In this document: positions 7,470 to 16,493 of the stretch, in pieces
Layout of the letters: every line of letters begins with the position of its first letter
Numbering within the stretch: position 1 is the stretch's first letter
From: a bacterium
GTDB lineage: Bacteria > Electryoneota > Electryoneia > Electryoneales > Electryoneaceae
NCBI GenBank assembly: GCA_020444425.1
Contig: JAHLLB010000007.1
Coordinates: forward strand, 1-64,000
Reading direction: 5' to 3'
Length of the DNA stretch: 64,000 nucleotides
Notes under the pieces: model-generated
What the model saw: only the letters and a program-made list of their open reading frames with translations
What the model was told of the DNA's origin: nothing
Database searches by the model: none
Program-made: the position numbers and the translations under genes

Positions 7470-9497
7470 CTATTTCCCGAGCACGTATTTATCGAACCAG
7501 GCATGGTCCCACTTCGCTTTCGCGAGACGATGCGTGTACTTGGTCAGGTTGTGACCGGCACCCGGATAGATGATCAGTTCGCTGTTGACGCCGAGATAGT
7601 GTTTCAGCATCCGATGCAGACCGATACTGTGCGCGGCCGGAACCCGCGGATCGTTTTCGCCGACGTGGATTAACACTGCGGTCTTGATGCCGTCGTGGAA
7701 CGTGAAGATCGGGGAACCGTGGATGTACGCTTCCGGGTTTTCCCACGGCAGCGACTGCATGAAGTTGACCACATGGCCCGGGGTGTCTTCCATCACCAGC
7801 TGCATCGTCATGTCGAGCACGCCCGCGCCGGTGCTCGCCGCCTTGAAACGGTTCGACGCGATCAGCGCGTTGGTCAGGAAGCCGCCATTACTCCAACCGC
7901 TGACGCCCATCTTGTCCTCGTCGACAATGCCTTCCTCGATCAGGTAGTCAACGCCGGCCATGATGTCCTGCACGTCCCAGTCGTTCTCGTGTCCGATCAG
8001 GCCGGTGAGGAATTCGTCACCGTACCCCAGCGATCCGCGATAGTTCGGCGACAACATCGCCCAGCCCTTTGCGGCAAACGACGCACGGCCGTAAATCCAC
8101 AACTGGAAGCAGTACGGTTCCGCGACGGTCGGGCCGCCGTGCAACGTGAGGTGTAACGGTAGCTTCTGGCCCGGTTCATAGTCCGGCGGCAGTTCGAGGA
8201 TGCCGGAAACCATGTCGCCGTTCGCGCCTTCCCACTCGACAAGCTTGATCTGCGGCAGCTTCCAACTGTCCACCTGCGGATTCAGCTTGGTGATCCGGGT
8301 CGACTTGTTGCCATCGTAATAGACGAGATCCTGGTAGTAGGTCAACGTGCTCTGGATCGCGACCAGGTCTTCCCCATCGCCGGCGAAACCGAAGTTGTCA
8401 ATGACAACGTCACCGTTGGTCAAGGTCTTGTAGTTGCCCGTGGCCAGCTCGACGCTGTAGACACGCTGGCGGGCGAGGTTGTGCCCGACGAACGCAATCT
8501 CATCGTCACGATCCGGCAGCCAGTGGATATGACCGGCAACGTGCACCATCTCCGGACGCGGCATGCGCATCAGGTTTGCTGCACGCTCCGTGAAGTCGGA
8601 CACAATCACCTCGGCGGGATAGCCGTCAAAGTCGACCGTGAACGCCAGCTTGTTGCCGGAATCGTTCCACGTCGGTTCACCGAGCCAACCGTGTGGGGAC
8701 GGTGCATCGTCCCGCCACAACTGGTCGTACAGGTCATACGAGTCGCCGGTCGCGACGTCGTAGATCGTCACATTCGACCACCCCTCGAGCTCGATCAGCT
8801 CACCGCTCTCAGTGGTGATCATCGCAACTTTTTGCTCGTTTGGGGAGACGGAGAATTCATGGATGTGCAGATCGGGGGCAAACACCTTGTCCGCGCGCCA
8901 GGTCATCAAATTCAGTTTCCACAGCTCGCAGACCTCGTTCGTGCCCTCGGCGTAGGTGACGTTGGCGTACGTCGCGCGCATGTCCTGCCACTCGCCGACG
9001 CTGATCTCTTTTGCGAGGGTGTAGTACAACGTCTCGCCGTCCGCAGAAAGCTCATACCCGTAAATTCCACCCGGCACGCTGGTCACCGGCATCAGGCCGT
9101 TGCCATCCGGATTAATGCGCCAGACCTGAGAGCTGCCATCGTACGGTGCCTTGGTCATGTCGCCGCCGTGGCTGATGTGACCGAGGAAATAGACCCACTC
9201 GTTGTCCGGAGACCACTGCGGGCTGACCTCGTTGCCCGGATCGAACGTGAGACGCGTGGTCGCCATCGTCTCATTGTCCACCATCCACAGGTCTTGGGAA
9301 CGACGATCGTTCACCTTGTCCCAGCGATAGTCGACAAACGCCGTCATCTCACCGTCCGGTGAAACCGCGCAATCGGTGAGAAATACCTGCGAGAAATAGT
9401 CTTCCGGGACAATATCATGCGTGCGCTCGACGGCTTGGCCGAATGCCACGGTGGCAAACAACAGCGTCAGAACGCCAAGAATTGACCACGTCTTCAT
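7470..9497 (-). CDS. Secreted S9-family (prolyl oligopeptidase-type) serine peptidase
   Basis: A 675-residue protein with a signal peptide (cleavage near residue 21, VAFGQA), so it is exported. Residues about 30-400 carry propeller-like repeats (SPDGEMTAFVDY, WSPDNEWVYFL, SPNEQKVAMIT). The C-terminal 260 residues form an alpha/beta hydrolase: nucleophile in GWSNGGF, Asp in GENDPRVP, His in GAGHNLTKY. This is the S9 arrangement of peptidases that release dipeptides or cleave after proline. An SD-like GGAG lies before the ATG at 9497. It stands alone with its own terminator and probably processes peptides in the envelope. Confidence 0.92.
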   Translation of the reverse strand: MKTWSILGVLTLLFATVAFGQAVERTHDIVPEDYFSQVFLTDCAVSPDGEMTAFVDYRWDKVNDRRSQDLWMVDNETMATTRLTFDPGNEVSPQWSPDNEWVYFLGHISHGGDMTKAPYDGSSQVWRINPDGNGLMPVTSVPGGIYGYELSADGETLYYTLAKEISVGEWQDMRATYANVTYAEGTNEVCELWKLNLMTWRADKVFAPDLHIHEFSVSPNEQKVAMITTESGELIELEGWSNVTIYDVATGDSYDLYDQLWRDDAPSPHGWLGEPTWNDSGNKLAFTVDFDGYPAEVIVSDFTERAANLMRMPRPEMVHVAGHIHWLPDRDDEIAFVGHNLARQRVYSVELATGNYKTLTNGDVVIDNFGFAGDGEDLVAIQSTLTYYQDLVYYDGNKSTRITKLNPQVDSWKLPQIKLVEWEGANGDMVSGILELPPDYEPGQKLPLHLTLHGGPTVAEPYCFQLWIYGRASFAAKGWAMLSPNYRGSLGYGDEFLTGLIGHENDWDVQDIMAGVDYLIEEGIVDEDKMGVSGWSNGGFLTNALIASNRFKAASTGAGVLDMTMQLVMEDTPGHVVNFMQSLPWENPEAYIHGSPIFTFHDGIKTAVLIHVGENDPRVPAAHSIGLHRMLKHYLGVNSELIIYPGAGHNLTKYTHRLAKAKWDHAWFDKYVLGK

Positions 9498-9643
9498 CCT
9501 CTACTCCGCGTTAACAAGGACCCAATGAGAAGTGAGGGAAAATACGACCACAGAGAGGTGGCGGCAATGATGCAGGACAAGCATATAGAAGGGGAGTTAC
9601 GGAACCAGTTGAGGGTTCTGAGTTTACCGCCGGTCGATTCCTC

Positions 9644-10831
9644 TCAACCGGCCTGACTGATCGGGTAGGTTGGAATCCCATCCCGCCACCTGTCGTTCCG
9701 GTCGGAGGCTTGAAGCGGCAGATACGCCGAAAACGTTGTGCCCGCTTCTTTTGAGGAGGTGAAACTCAGACGGCCGTTGAGGTAGTTCTCCGTCAACAGA
9801 CGCATGCTGTAGGTGCCCAGCCCACGGCCCTGCCCCTTGGTTGAGAACGAGCGGTTGAACACCTGCAATTGATGATTGCGTGGAATCGGTTTCGGGTTGT
9901 TGACCCAGAACTCCAGGTGGTTCCGGTACTTGTGACACCCCACACGCACCGCCTGCCCCTTCGACGTCGCTTCGAACGCGTTCTTCACCATGTTGCCGAG
10001 CACACGGTTCAACAAACCGAAATCGGTTTCAAATTCGACCCGGTCAATCTTGCTATCCAGCAGCAGCTCCCGTCCCTCGGCGTTGAATTGATGCCGGAAG
10101 CGGGCAAACACACCGTCCATTATTGTGCCGCTGTTGTGCAGCTTGACATCAACCTGCAACTCACCCTGCTCGGCGTACTTGAGATCCCGTTGCGCCGCGA
10201 TGTCATCAATCAGCATCGACACACTGTCCTCGAGCACACCGAGGTTCTCCGGATCCGCTTCCTCGTCGTACCTCATCATCGACGCATACCCGAGCACACT
10301 CGTTGCCGAGTTCAGGATATCGTGGAAAAAGATGTGCTCCAACGCGGCACGGCGTTTCTCATTGCTGATATCGATCAGGGAGAGGATGGTAAAAGAAATG
10401 TCCTGGTATTCAAACGGAGTCGACCAGACGCGAACATCCAGCGCGTTCACTTCGACGTCTTTCTGCGTCATGATCCGGCACTCTTCCTGCCGGCTGTGTC
10501 CTTTCTGCGAATCGAGGATGGCCTTCACAGCGCCGCAGGTGCGGCAAAATTCGGTAGTACCGCAACCACTCGGGAGTTCATTCGCATGTATGCAGCGAAA
10601 CACCTCGCCGGGACGCTTGCCATATACCTCCTCGGTGCCAAGCGCATGGACGAGATCGTAGAAAACCTTGTTGCAGTAAACAATTTGACGGAGATTGTTG
10701 AGCACCAAGACGCTGACGTGGACCGAGTTGAGCAACACTTCCAACATCGGCACGGAGCGGATCAATTCGCGCTGACGGCGCAATTCGGCGTCGCCGTAAA
10801 CCTCTGCCGGGGCGAATAAAGTGGTGTCCAT
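9644..10831 (-). CDS. Cytoplasmic PAS-domain sensor histidine kinase
   Basis: About 395 residues with no membrane segment. A PAS-like sensor spans roughly 35-165 (VLVLNNLRQIVYCNKVFYDLV...). It contains cysteines in GCGTTEFCRTCG that could bind a metal or respond to redox (inference). The H-box is EHIFFHDILNSATSVLGY, the variant in which HD replaces HE. The N-box NMVKNAFEA and the G2 box GRGLGTYSMRLL are present. I start at 10831, where GGAGG lies six bases upstream; an upstream in-frame ATG at 10885 lacks such a site. No response regulator gene is adjacent. Confidence 0.88.
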   Translation of the reverse strand: MDTTLFAPAEVYGDAELRRQRELIRSVPMLEVLLNSVHVSVLVLNNLRQIVYCNKVFYDLVHALGTEEVYGKRPGEVFRCIHANELPSGCGTTEFCRTCGAVKAILDSQKGHSRQEECRIMTQKDVEVNALDVRVWSTPFEYQDISFTILSLIDISNEKRRAALEHIFFHDILNSATSVLGYASMMRYDEEADPENLGVLEDSVSMLIDDIAAQRDLKYAEQGELQVDVKLHNSGTIMDGVFARFRHQFNAEGRELLLDSKIDRVEFETDFGLLNRVLGNMVKNAFEATSKGQAVRVGCHKYRNHLEFWVNNPKPIPRNHQLQVFNRSFSTKGQGRGLGTYSMRLLTENYLNGRLSFTSSKEAGTTFSAYLPLQASDRNDRWRDGIPTYPISQAG

Positions 10832-11237
10832 GACAACCTCCGCTGAGTTCCATGGAAGGTACGAACCAGAAATCAAGTCACACAAGGATGCACGTTGTAT
10901 TCACTCAAGAAAACTGGTAATTATATGGAAAGTTGACAATCGATACTTGCATTGAACCCACATCACGATCTGTGGTTGTATCCGCTTATTCACGCGTACC
11001 TCCTTCTGTTGCATCGGACAAGACGCAAAAAATCCCGCTACGTGGCAATCACGCAGCGAACTGGTATGCGCCGGCGGGCACTTGCTTGTCACCACCCTTT
11101 CCTGATAGCATCCAGCGGGCCAGACAGATCCTGCTTGAACGGCATGAACGTATCCGTGTATATTTGTTCTCGTAACCCACCCCGAGTCTGGTCTACCCAC
11201 TCGAGCGGCCTGCTGCCAGGAGATCAACCTGAGATTC
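10832..11237. other. Intergenic region between divergent genes
   Basis: About 400 bases separate the minus-strand kinase from the plus-strand amylase. It must hold both promoters. Open frames here on both strands show no signal of coding. I see no convincing hairpin, riboswitch or tRNA. Confidence 0.5.
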
Positions 11238-13901
11238 GTGACGACAGAGACGACCGCGCCCAGACTTCATCGATCCTGCCTGCTGTTTCTCACTGGTTTG
11301 CTGTTGCTGCTGGCGAGTATTCAACCAGCCCACGCCGGCTGGGCCAGCTGGGAACCTGCATGGCCGCAACCCGGCGATACGATCACGATCAGCTACGACC
11401 TCGCCGACCGGGGCACGTTGACGCAGGGTCCGGTCTGGCTGCACTGGGGGATCAACGGCTGGCAGGCACCGCCGCCTGATCTCTGGCCGGACGGCACCGT
11501 CTCCGCAGGAGACGCCGCCGTGCGTTCGCCGATGCAAACCAACGGCGACGGACTGTGGACAGTGTCCTTTGCCACGCTGCCGACCACGCATGCCATCGAT
11601 TTCTTGTTCACCGACAATGCCGGAAACTGGGACAACCATTTCCTGTTCGGCTGGCACATCGAGCCCGGAAACGCTTCACCTCACCCACTGATATTGACCA
11701 CGGGCCACGAGACCGTGCGGGACACAACCACCGTGTGGTGTGAACAGATTCCACCCGTCGATTCCATGATCCTGCATCATCTGTGGTCAGACGGTTCGCA
11801 AGAACTGAACCTGGATCCCCAGCAAGGCGTGTTCGCGGTGCCCATTACCCTGCGGGCGGGTGACAATCAGTTCGTGCTGGAAACCGAGCACAACGGCGCC
11901 ATCGGTTTCTCTGACACCCTCGCCGTCATTCATCATGTTCCCCAGGCCCCGGTTGCTGTCCGGTCAGCGCAGATTTCCGGCAGCACGGTTCACCTGATCG
12001 CCGGGCAGAGTTACGATCCGCAAGAACAACAGCTGCAGTTCCTGTGGACGGCGGATCCCGCCAACCCGGAACCCACACCGCTGGCCGGTTCAAACTCCGC
12101 GCACGCGACCTGCGCCACACCATCCGCACCGGGTGCCTACCGTTACAACCTGCGTTTGGACGATCCGGACGGGAACGTCACCCGGGCTGAGCTGTTGATC
12201 GAAGTCGATGTATCCGGCGTCGCTGATCCGCTAGACCTGAACGAAGCCGCCGGTTGGATCCGGGACGCGGTCGTCTACGAAATCTTCCCGCGCTACCATC
12301 ACCCGAGCGGACAGCTGACCGCGATCACCGCTGACCTGCCACGGCTGGTTACGCTCGGAGTGAATTGTCTCTGGATCATGCCCATCTTCGAAGCGCCTCC
12401 GTGGAACTCGTACGCCATCGCGGATTATTACGCCGTCGAGCAGGACGTCGGCACCATGGACGACTACAAGGTGCTCGTGGACGCCGCGCACGCCCACGGT
12501 ATCCGCGTGCTGCTGGATATCCCGATCAACCACACCGGCATCTGGCACCCATGGTTCATGGATGCGGCGGAGAAAGGGGTCATTTCCCCGACCTGGGACT
12601 GGTACGACCGTGACGAAAATGGCGATTACACGTACTACAATGACTGGGATTCGCTGCCGAATCTGAATTACGACAACCCCGATGTGCGCCGCTACATGAT
12701 CGAGATGTGCCTGTGGTGGCTGGAAGAAACCGGTGTTGATGGGTTCCGCGCGGATGTCGCCTGGGGGGTGCATGAACGGCGGCCCGGCTTCTGGGCGCAA
12801 TGGCGCACCGCGCTGAAAACACGCAAACCCGACCTGTTTCTGCAAGGGGAAGCGTCGATGATGGATTTCACCATCCTCAGCGACCGTTTCGACTCGGTGA
12901 TGGATTGGCCGCTATACTTCGATCCGGGCGGTTTCCGGTTGATGTTCAATGGATCGACCGCCAGCCAGGTGCACGGCAGGATCACCAACCAGGGCGACTA
13001 TTTCCCCGTTGATTCCTTTCCGTTCCGGTTCATCGAGAATCACGACGAAACCCGTTACATCAGCGAACATACGCCCGAACAGACACGTACCGCCGCAACC
13101 ATGCTGCTGACGATTCCCGGAGTACCCATGCTGTACGCCGGGCAGGAAATCGGCGCGACACTGATGCGCGGTCCGATCAACTGGGGACACGATCCACACA
13201 ACCTGTTCGATCACTACGCCCGCCTCGTTGACGCCCGCCGCCGACTCCCGGCCCTGCGCAGTGATTTCGTCCGCCGGTTGTCCAACAGTGCGGGTGAATC
13301 AGTTTACAGCTACCTTCGCCACGCACCGGGCCTGCCTGCGGTGGTGGTCGCCTTGAACCTGAACCAACAGGCCGTCGCTCCGGATATCATCCTCCCGGCA
13401 TCCGTCTGGATCGAACCCGACAGCCAGTACGTGATCACCGACCTGTTGAGCAGACAGCATACTACCCGTTCCGGCGATCAGCTCTCACCCCTGCACGTCC
13501 AGTTGGGCGCGAACGAGGGCCGCGTGCTGGTGATCGACCGCCTGCCCTTCCTCCCGGACGATCTGACGTTGACGCTGGTGCCGGTGGCAACAGCGATCCC
13601 GCCAGCAGGCGGCGAGGTCGTCTTTGATGCCAACGTGATCAACCGCACCGAATCACAACTCACACGAACCGCCTGGATCCGCATCGAGAAACCGGATGGA
13701 ACCGTCACCGCGCCGCTGCTGCAACGTCAACTGTCGCTTTCACCCGGCACCAGAACCTGGTCCGGTCTGGCCCTGCCAATCCCGGCTGGAGCACCGCCGG
13801 GGCAGTACCGAATGCACACGTTCCTTGGACACGGCGACCCGGTGGTGATTGACGCCACGGATTCGTTCGAGTTCGTCAAGAGTGGGGCTGCAACCGACTG
13901 A
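11238..13901 (+). CDS. Secreted alpha-amylase-family glycoside hydrolase (GH13)
   Basis: An 887-residue exported enzyme acting on alpha-glucans. GTG start, then a signal peptide (LLFLTGLLLLLASIQPAHAG). Residues about 35-125 look like a starch-binding module (WASWEPAWPQPGDTITISYD...WGINGWQAPP), followed by an Ig-like stretch. The GH13 barrel starts near 335 (IRDAVVYEIFPRYHHPSG). Catalytic residues are Asp506 (DGFRADVAW), Glu538 (LQGEAS) and Asp603 (IENHDETR). The last 110 residues form a domain also found in the proteins at 14043-15971 and 59487-61769 (IPPAGGEVVFDANVINRT...). Unlike those two, this protein ends right after that domain and has no sorting domain. Confidence 0.93.
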   Translation: MTTETTAPRLHRSCLLFLTGLLLLLASIQPAHAGWASWEPAWPQPGDTITISYDLADRGTLTQGPVWLHWGINGWQAPPPDLWPDGTVSAGDAAVRSPMQTNGDGLWTVSFATLPTTHAIDFLFTDNAGNWDNHFLFGWHIEPGNASPHPLILTTGHETVRDTTTVWCEQIPPVDSMILHHLWSDGSQELNLDPQQGVFAVPITLRAGDNQFVLETEHNGAIGFSDTLAVIHHVPQAPVAVRSAQISGSTVHLIAGQSYDPQEQQLQFLWTADPANPEPTPLAGSNSAHATCATPSAPGAYRYNLRLDDPDGNVTRAELLIEVDVSGVADPLDLNEAAGWIRDAVVYEIFPRYHHPSGQLTAITADLPRLVTLGVNCLWIMPIFEAPPWNSYAIADYYAVEQDVGTMDDYKVLVDAAHAHGIRVLLDIPINHTGIWHPWFMDAAEKGVISPTWDWYDRDENGDYTYYNDWDSLPNLNYDNPDVRRYMIEMCLWWLEETGVDGFRADVAWGVHERRPGFWAQWRTALKTRKPDLFLQGEASMMDFTILSDRFDSVMDWPLYFDPGGFRLMFNGSTASQVHGRITNQGDYFPVDSFPFRFIENHDETRYISEHTPEQTRTAATMLLTIPGVPMLYAGQEIGATLMRGPINWGHDPHNLFDHYARLVDARRRLPALRSDFVRRLSNSAGESVYSYLRHAPGLPAVVVALNLNQQAVAPDIILPASVWIEPDSQYVITDLLSRQHTTRSGDQLSPLHVQLGANEGRVLVIDRLPFLPDDLTLTLVPVATAIPPAGGEVVFDANVINRTESQLTRTAWIRIEKPDGTVTAPLLQRQLSLSPGTRTWSGLALPIPAGAPPGQYRMHTFLGHGDPVVIDATDSFEFVKSGAATD

Positions 13902-13977
13902 CAGCGGAAGCGTCTCCTGACCCGAACTCACACGTCCCGGACCGCCGTCAACCCGCCACATCCATGCAAGATAGAAA

Positions 13978-14003
13978 CCCCCACAGTGCCATGACTGTGG
14001 GGG
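13978..14003. terminator. Bidirectional terminator hairpin between convergent genes
   Basis: A perfect 10-bp stem (CCCCCACAGT / ACTGTGGGGG) with a 6-nt loop lies between the ends of the amylase gene and the convergent LVIVD gene. Neither side has a long T-run. Confidence 0.65.
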
Positions 14004-14042
14004 ACAAGGTACCGCCCGCCTGGTCCATCCAAGATCTGTTCG

Positions 14043-15971
14043 TCAGCGAACCAGCATCACCTTTTGCGTCTGGTCAAGCTGGCCGGGGACCGTCGCACGG
14101 ATGAAGTACAATCCAGACGCCAACTCGGTCGCATCAAACACGAAGCTGTGCTCGCCTGCGTGGTGCTGTCCCTGCGCCAGTGACGCCACCTGTTGGCCCA
14201 TCACGTTGTAGGCGATCACGCTCAAGTCTGCTGTTTCTGGCAGGTTGACGGACAGGCTCGTCGTCGGATTGAACGGGTTCGGGTACGCAGCCTGCATCTC
14301 GAAGGTCGCCGGAGTGACAACCTGAGCGGATTCGTTCGCGACAGCGAAGTTGCTGCCGCTAAGCCACTCATCTGGGTCGAATTCATAACCATTGCCCGAC
14401 ACGGTACCAGCCTTGTTGAAGGTGAAAATCCCGGTCGCCGTAGGAACAAAACCCGGCGGCTTCGACACCTCGCCGAGGAAGGTGTAGGTCCCGCTGGGCG
14501 CGTTCGCCGGAACCTCGAGTGTCAGGTCTGTCACCGTCACATTCATGTACCCAGCCAGGGTGAACTGCCGACTCGACAGCGGGCCGACGAGGTCATTGTT
14601 CGGCAGCTGGACGTACGTCTTGTAGTAACAATTGGGGACGGTATACGGCGGATTATGGCACATGTGACACCGGGATTCGACAGTCGCATCGTACATGACC
14701 GTGCCACCGCCGGCAGGGATCTGAGTCTGAGTGCCGGCCAGGGTCAGGACGGCCGCATTTTCCATGAAACCACCGAGGAAGGCGGAACCGTCAAACGCAA
14801 TAATCTGCCCCACCTTGGATACGTATACGACATCGTCACTGTAAGCAACGTTGTTCGTGTTTCCATCAAGGAGGGAATAGCCGACTTCGGTCATGTTGCT
14901 GCGGTCGCCGATGTAGTAGGCGCGGACACCTTCAGTCGCATTTGCCACGAACACATAGCAGCCCCAGATCGTAAGATGATCGGAGCTTCCCGCAGCAGCC
15001 AATGTGCTCACCAACACCGGATTCGCTGGATTGCTGATATCAACCGCCGCCAATCCAACGTCGCTGAGGGTGATGATGGCGAAGTTACTGGCAATCTCAA
15101 TCGCACTTGCGAAGCCGCCAAGGTCCATTTCCGCCACGAGGCTGGGCGAGCCAGGATTGCTGACATTGATCACCGCAAGCCCGCCATCGCCGATCGCCAT
15201 GAACACGTAATTCCCCGCGAAATCGATGTCCAGCGCATTATCAGGCGTCGCATACGCGGTCATGAACTGCGGATTCAGCGGGTCGATTGCGCCCAGTACG
15301 ATCAACCCATTCGTTTCAGAAGCGGCAAAGAGATAGTTCGCCGCCATGACAAAACCGCCGGTCGCGCCAACGGTCATCTCCGTGCTGACCGTCGGATTCG
15401 CTGGATCGTTGACGTTCACGACCGTGAAGCCGACCGATGTACCGACGTAAGCAGCGTTTCCATTGACCAGGACATTGTATGCCGGGCTGTCGAGTGTCAC
15501 GCTGCCAATAGTTGGCATGCTCGCCGGATCACCGACATCCACGATACGCAAACCACTCGCACCTTCGGTGAAGTAGCCGAGGTCTCCGACTACCATCCCG
15601 CCGTGGGCCGTGTTTCCACCCAGGTCCGCATAGCCGAGCATGGGCAGATCGACCTGCTCGTTTTCCATCTCGAAATCAATCTCGTACGTGCCATCAGCGT
15701 AGAACTCGGACGGCAGCACAACATCAACGTAGCTTTCCTTTGTGACAGAAATCTCATAGTCGCCCGCATTCAACCCCGTAAAGCCATACGTACCTCCAGC
15801 ACTGGTCATTGTCGTACCATCCGCGCCACCATTCAGTGCCACTTCTGCTGCTGCGATCGGCTCGCCTGTCAGCGCCCAGGTAACCTGCCCGCTGATCACG
15901 ACTTCGGCCTGCACCCCTGCACTCAGCATGCACAGGATGGCCAGTGACAATATCATCCGTAACGGTTTCAT
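14043..15971 (-). CDS. Secreted LVIVD-repeat protein with type IX-like sorting domain
   Basis: A 642-residue exported protein. Signal peptide 1-22 (...CMLSAGVQA). Residues 25-110 resemble a carboxypeptidase-regulatory-like domain (SGQVTWALTGEPIAAAEVALNGG). Residues about 125-410 are LVIVD-type propeller repeats (VVNVNDPANPTV, VINVSNPGSPSLV, AVDISNPANPVLV). Then comes a domain shared with two neighbouring secreted proteins (IPAGGGTVMYDATV...), which here carries CHMCH at residues 435-439, a possible c-type heme site. The end is a sorting domain with AAYPNPFNPTTSL and a GLYFIRATVPG...QKVMLVR tail. I start at 15971 (GGAAAGGGAA upstream) because the signal peptide follows directly; an in-frame ATG at 16169 would bury it. 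Confidence 0.9.
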   Translation of the reverse strand: MKPLRMILSLAILCMLSAGVQAEVVISGQVTWALTGEPIAAAEVALNGGADGTTMTSAGGTYGFTGLNAGDYEISVTKESYVDVVLPSEFYADGTYEIDFEMENEQVDLPMLGYADLGGNTAHGGMVVGDLGYFTEGASGLRIVDVGDPASMPTIGSVTLDSPAYNVLVNGNAAYVGTSVGFTVVNVNDPANPTVSTEMTVGATGGFVMAANYLFAASETNGLIVLGAIDPLNPQFMTAYATPDNALDIDFAGNYVFMAIGDGGLAVINVSNPGSPSLVAEMDLGGFASAIEIASNFAIITLSDVGLAAVDISNPANPVLVSTLAAAGSSDHLTIWGCYVFVANATEGVRAYYIGDRSNMTEVGYSLLDGNTNNVAYSDDVVYVSKVGQIIAFDGSAFLGGFMENAAVLTLAGTQTQIPAGGGTVMYDATVESRCHMCHNPPYTVPNCYYKTYVQLPNNDLVGPLSSRQFTLAGYMNVTVTDLTLEVPANAPSGTYTFLGEVSKPPGFVPTATGIFTFNKAGTVSGNGYEFDPDEWLSGSNFAVANESAQVVTPATFEMQAAYPNPFNPTTSLSVNLPETADLSVIAYNVMGQQVASLAQGQHHAGEHSFVFDATELASGLYFIRATVPGQLDQTQKVMLVR

Positions 15972-16225
15972 CGGTTTCCCTTTCCTGTCGTCTCGATCAA
16001 GTAACCCATAGTGCATCTTCAGTATTGTCTGATACCGTTCACATTCGCCAGCGATTCTCAAGCTGACCGACCGGACCTTTGATTGGCAACATCTTGTGTT
16101 TTCATGATTTGTCAGTTCTCCCGGAGCCAGTTTTATCGTTCTAACTTTTTTAGCCGGGAGAACATCCAAGCGACCTTCTCGTGAACATGCTGCCGCTGAG
16201 TCAGCGCTTGGCGCCGAGTACGAAA

Positions 16226-16259
16226 ACGCCCCCAGGTCCGGGTAGCCTGCTGGGGGCGT
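16226..16259 (-). terminator. Second terminator of the original tmRNA locus
   Basis: A perfect 10-bp stem (ACGCCCCCAG / CTGGGGGCGT) followed on the minus strand by a short T-run. It lies downstream, in tmRNA orientation, of the displaced tmRNA end, in tandem with the hairpin at 16279-16318. Confidence 0.6.
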
Positions 16260-16278
16260 CGTACATCTTTCAGAGAGA

Positions 16279-16318
16279 AAACGCCCTAAGCCTGTTACGA
16301 ACCAAGCTTAAGGCGTTT
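16279..16318 (-). terminator. Original ssrA terminator, displaced by the integrated element
   Basis: A two-part stem (AAACGCC / GGCGTTT outside, TAAGC / GCTTA inside) is followed on the minus strand by TTTTCTCTCT. It directly follows, in minus-strand sense, the short copy of the tmRNA 3' end at 16322. It is therefore the terminator the tmRNA gene would have used before the element entered. Confidence 0.75.
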
Positions 16319-16321
16319 GAT

Positions 16322-16340
16322 GTGGAGACGCCGGGATTCG
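16322..16340. repeat. attL: displaced copy of the tmRNA 3' end
   Basis: GTGGAGACGCCGGGA (16322-16336) is identical to 33183-33197 at the 3' end of the tmRNA gene. After one mismatch, TCG also matches. It lies in the same orientation 16,861 bases away. Together with the integrase next to the other copy, this marks the left end of the element. Confidence 0.88.
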
Positions 16341-16429
16341 GATTTACGGGTTTTGAAAAACAGTTGCATTTACCCGTATTTATTATCTATAGAACAAGTT
16401 ACGCGTTCAACAATGCTGTCGTGGATTCC

Positions 16430-16488
16430 AGATTTTACCAGATTTTACCAGCCCGTGGCAGGCTCTTTGGCACATATCTGGCACATCC
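16430..16488. repeat. Left-end repeats, probable integrase arm sites
   Basis: Two tandem copies of AGATTTTACC (16430-16449) are followed at 16468-16488 by TGGCACAT-ATC-TGGCACAT-CC. The second unit is repeated exactly, same orientation, at the right end (33108-33128). Short repeats just inside both att sites are typical of arm-type binding sites of tyrosine integrases. Confidence 0.6.
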
Positions 16489-16493
16489 CTGTT

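Noticed and set aside
10901..11227. Open frame between the PAS kinase and the amylase
   Set aside because: It overlaps the promoter region of divergent genes and its product has no recognisable pattern.
14193..15947. 584-codon frame antisense to the LVIVD protein
   Set aside because: The minus-strand frame has signal peptide, repeats and sorting domain; the antisense product has none of these and is rich in His/Arg/Asp.
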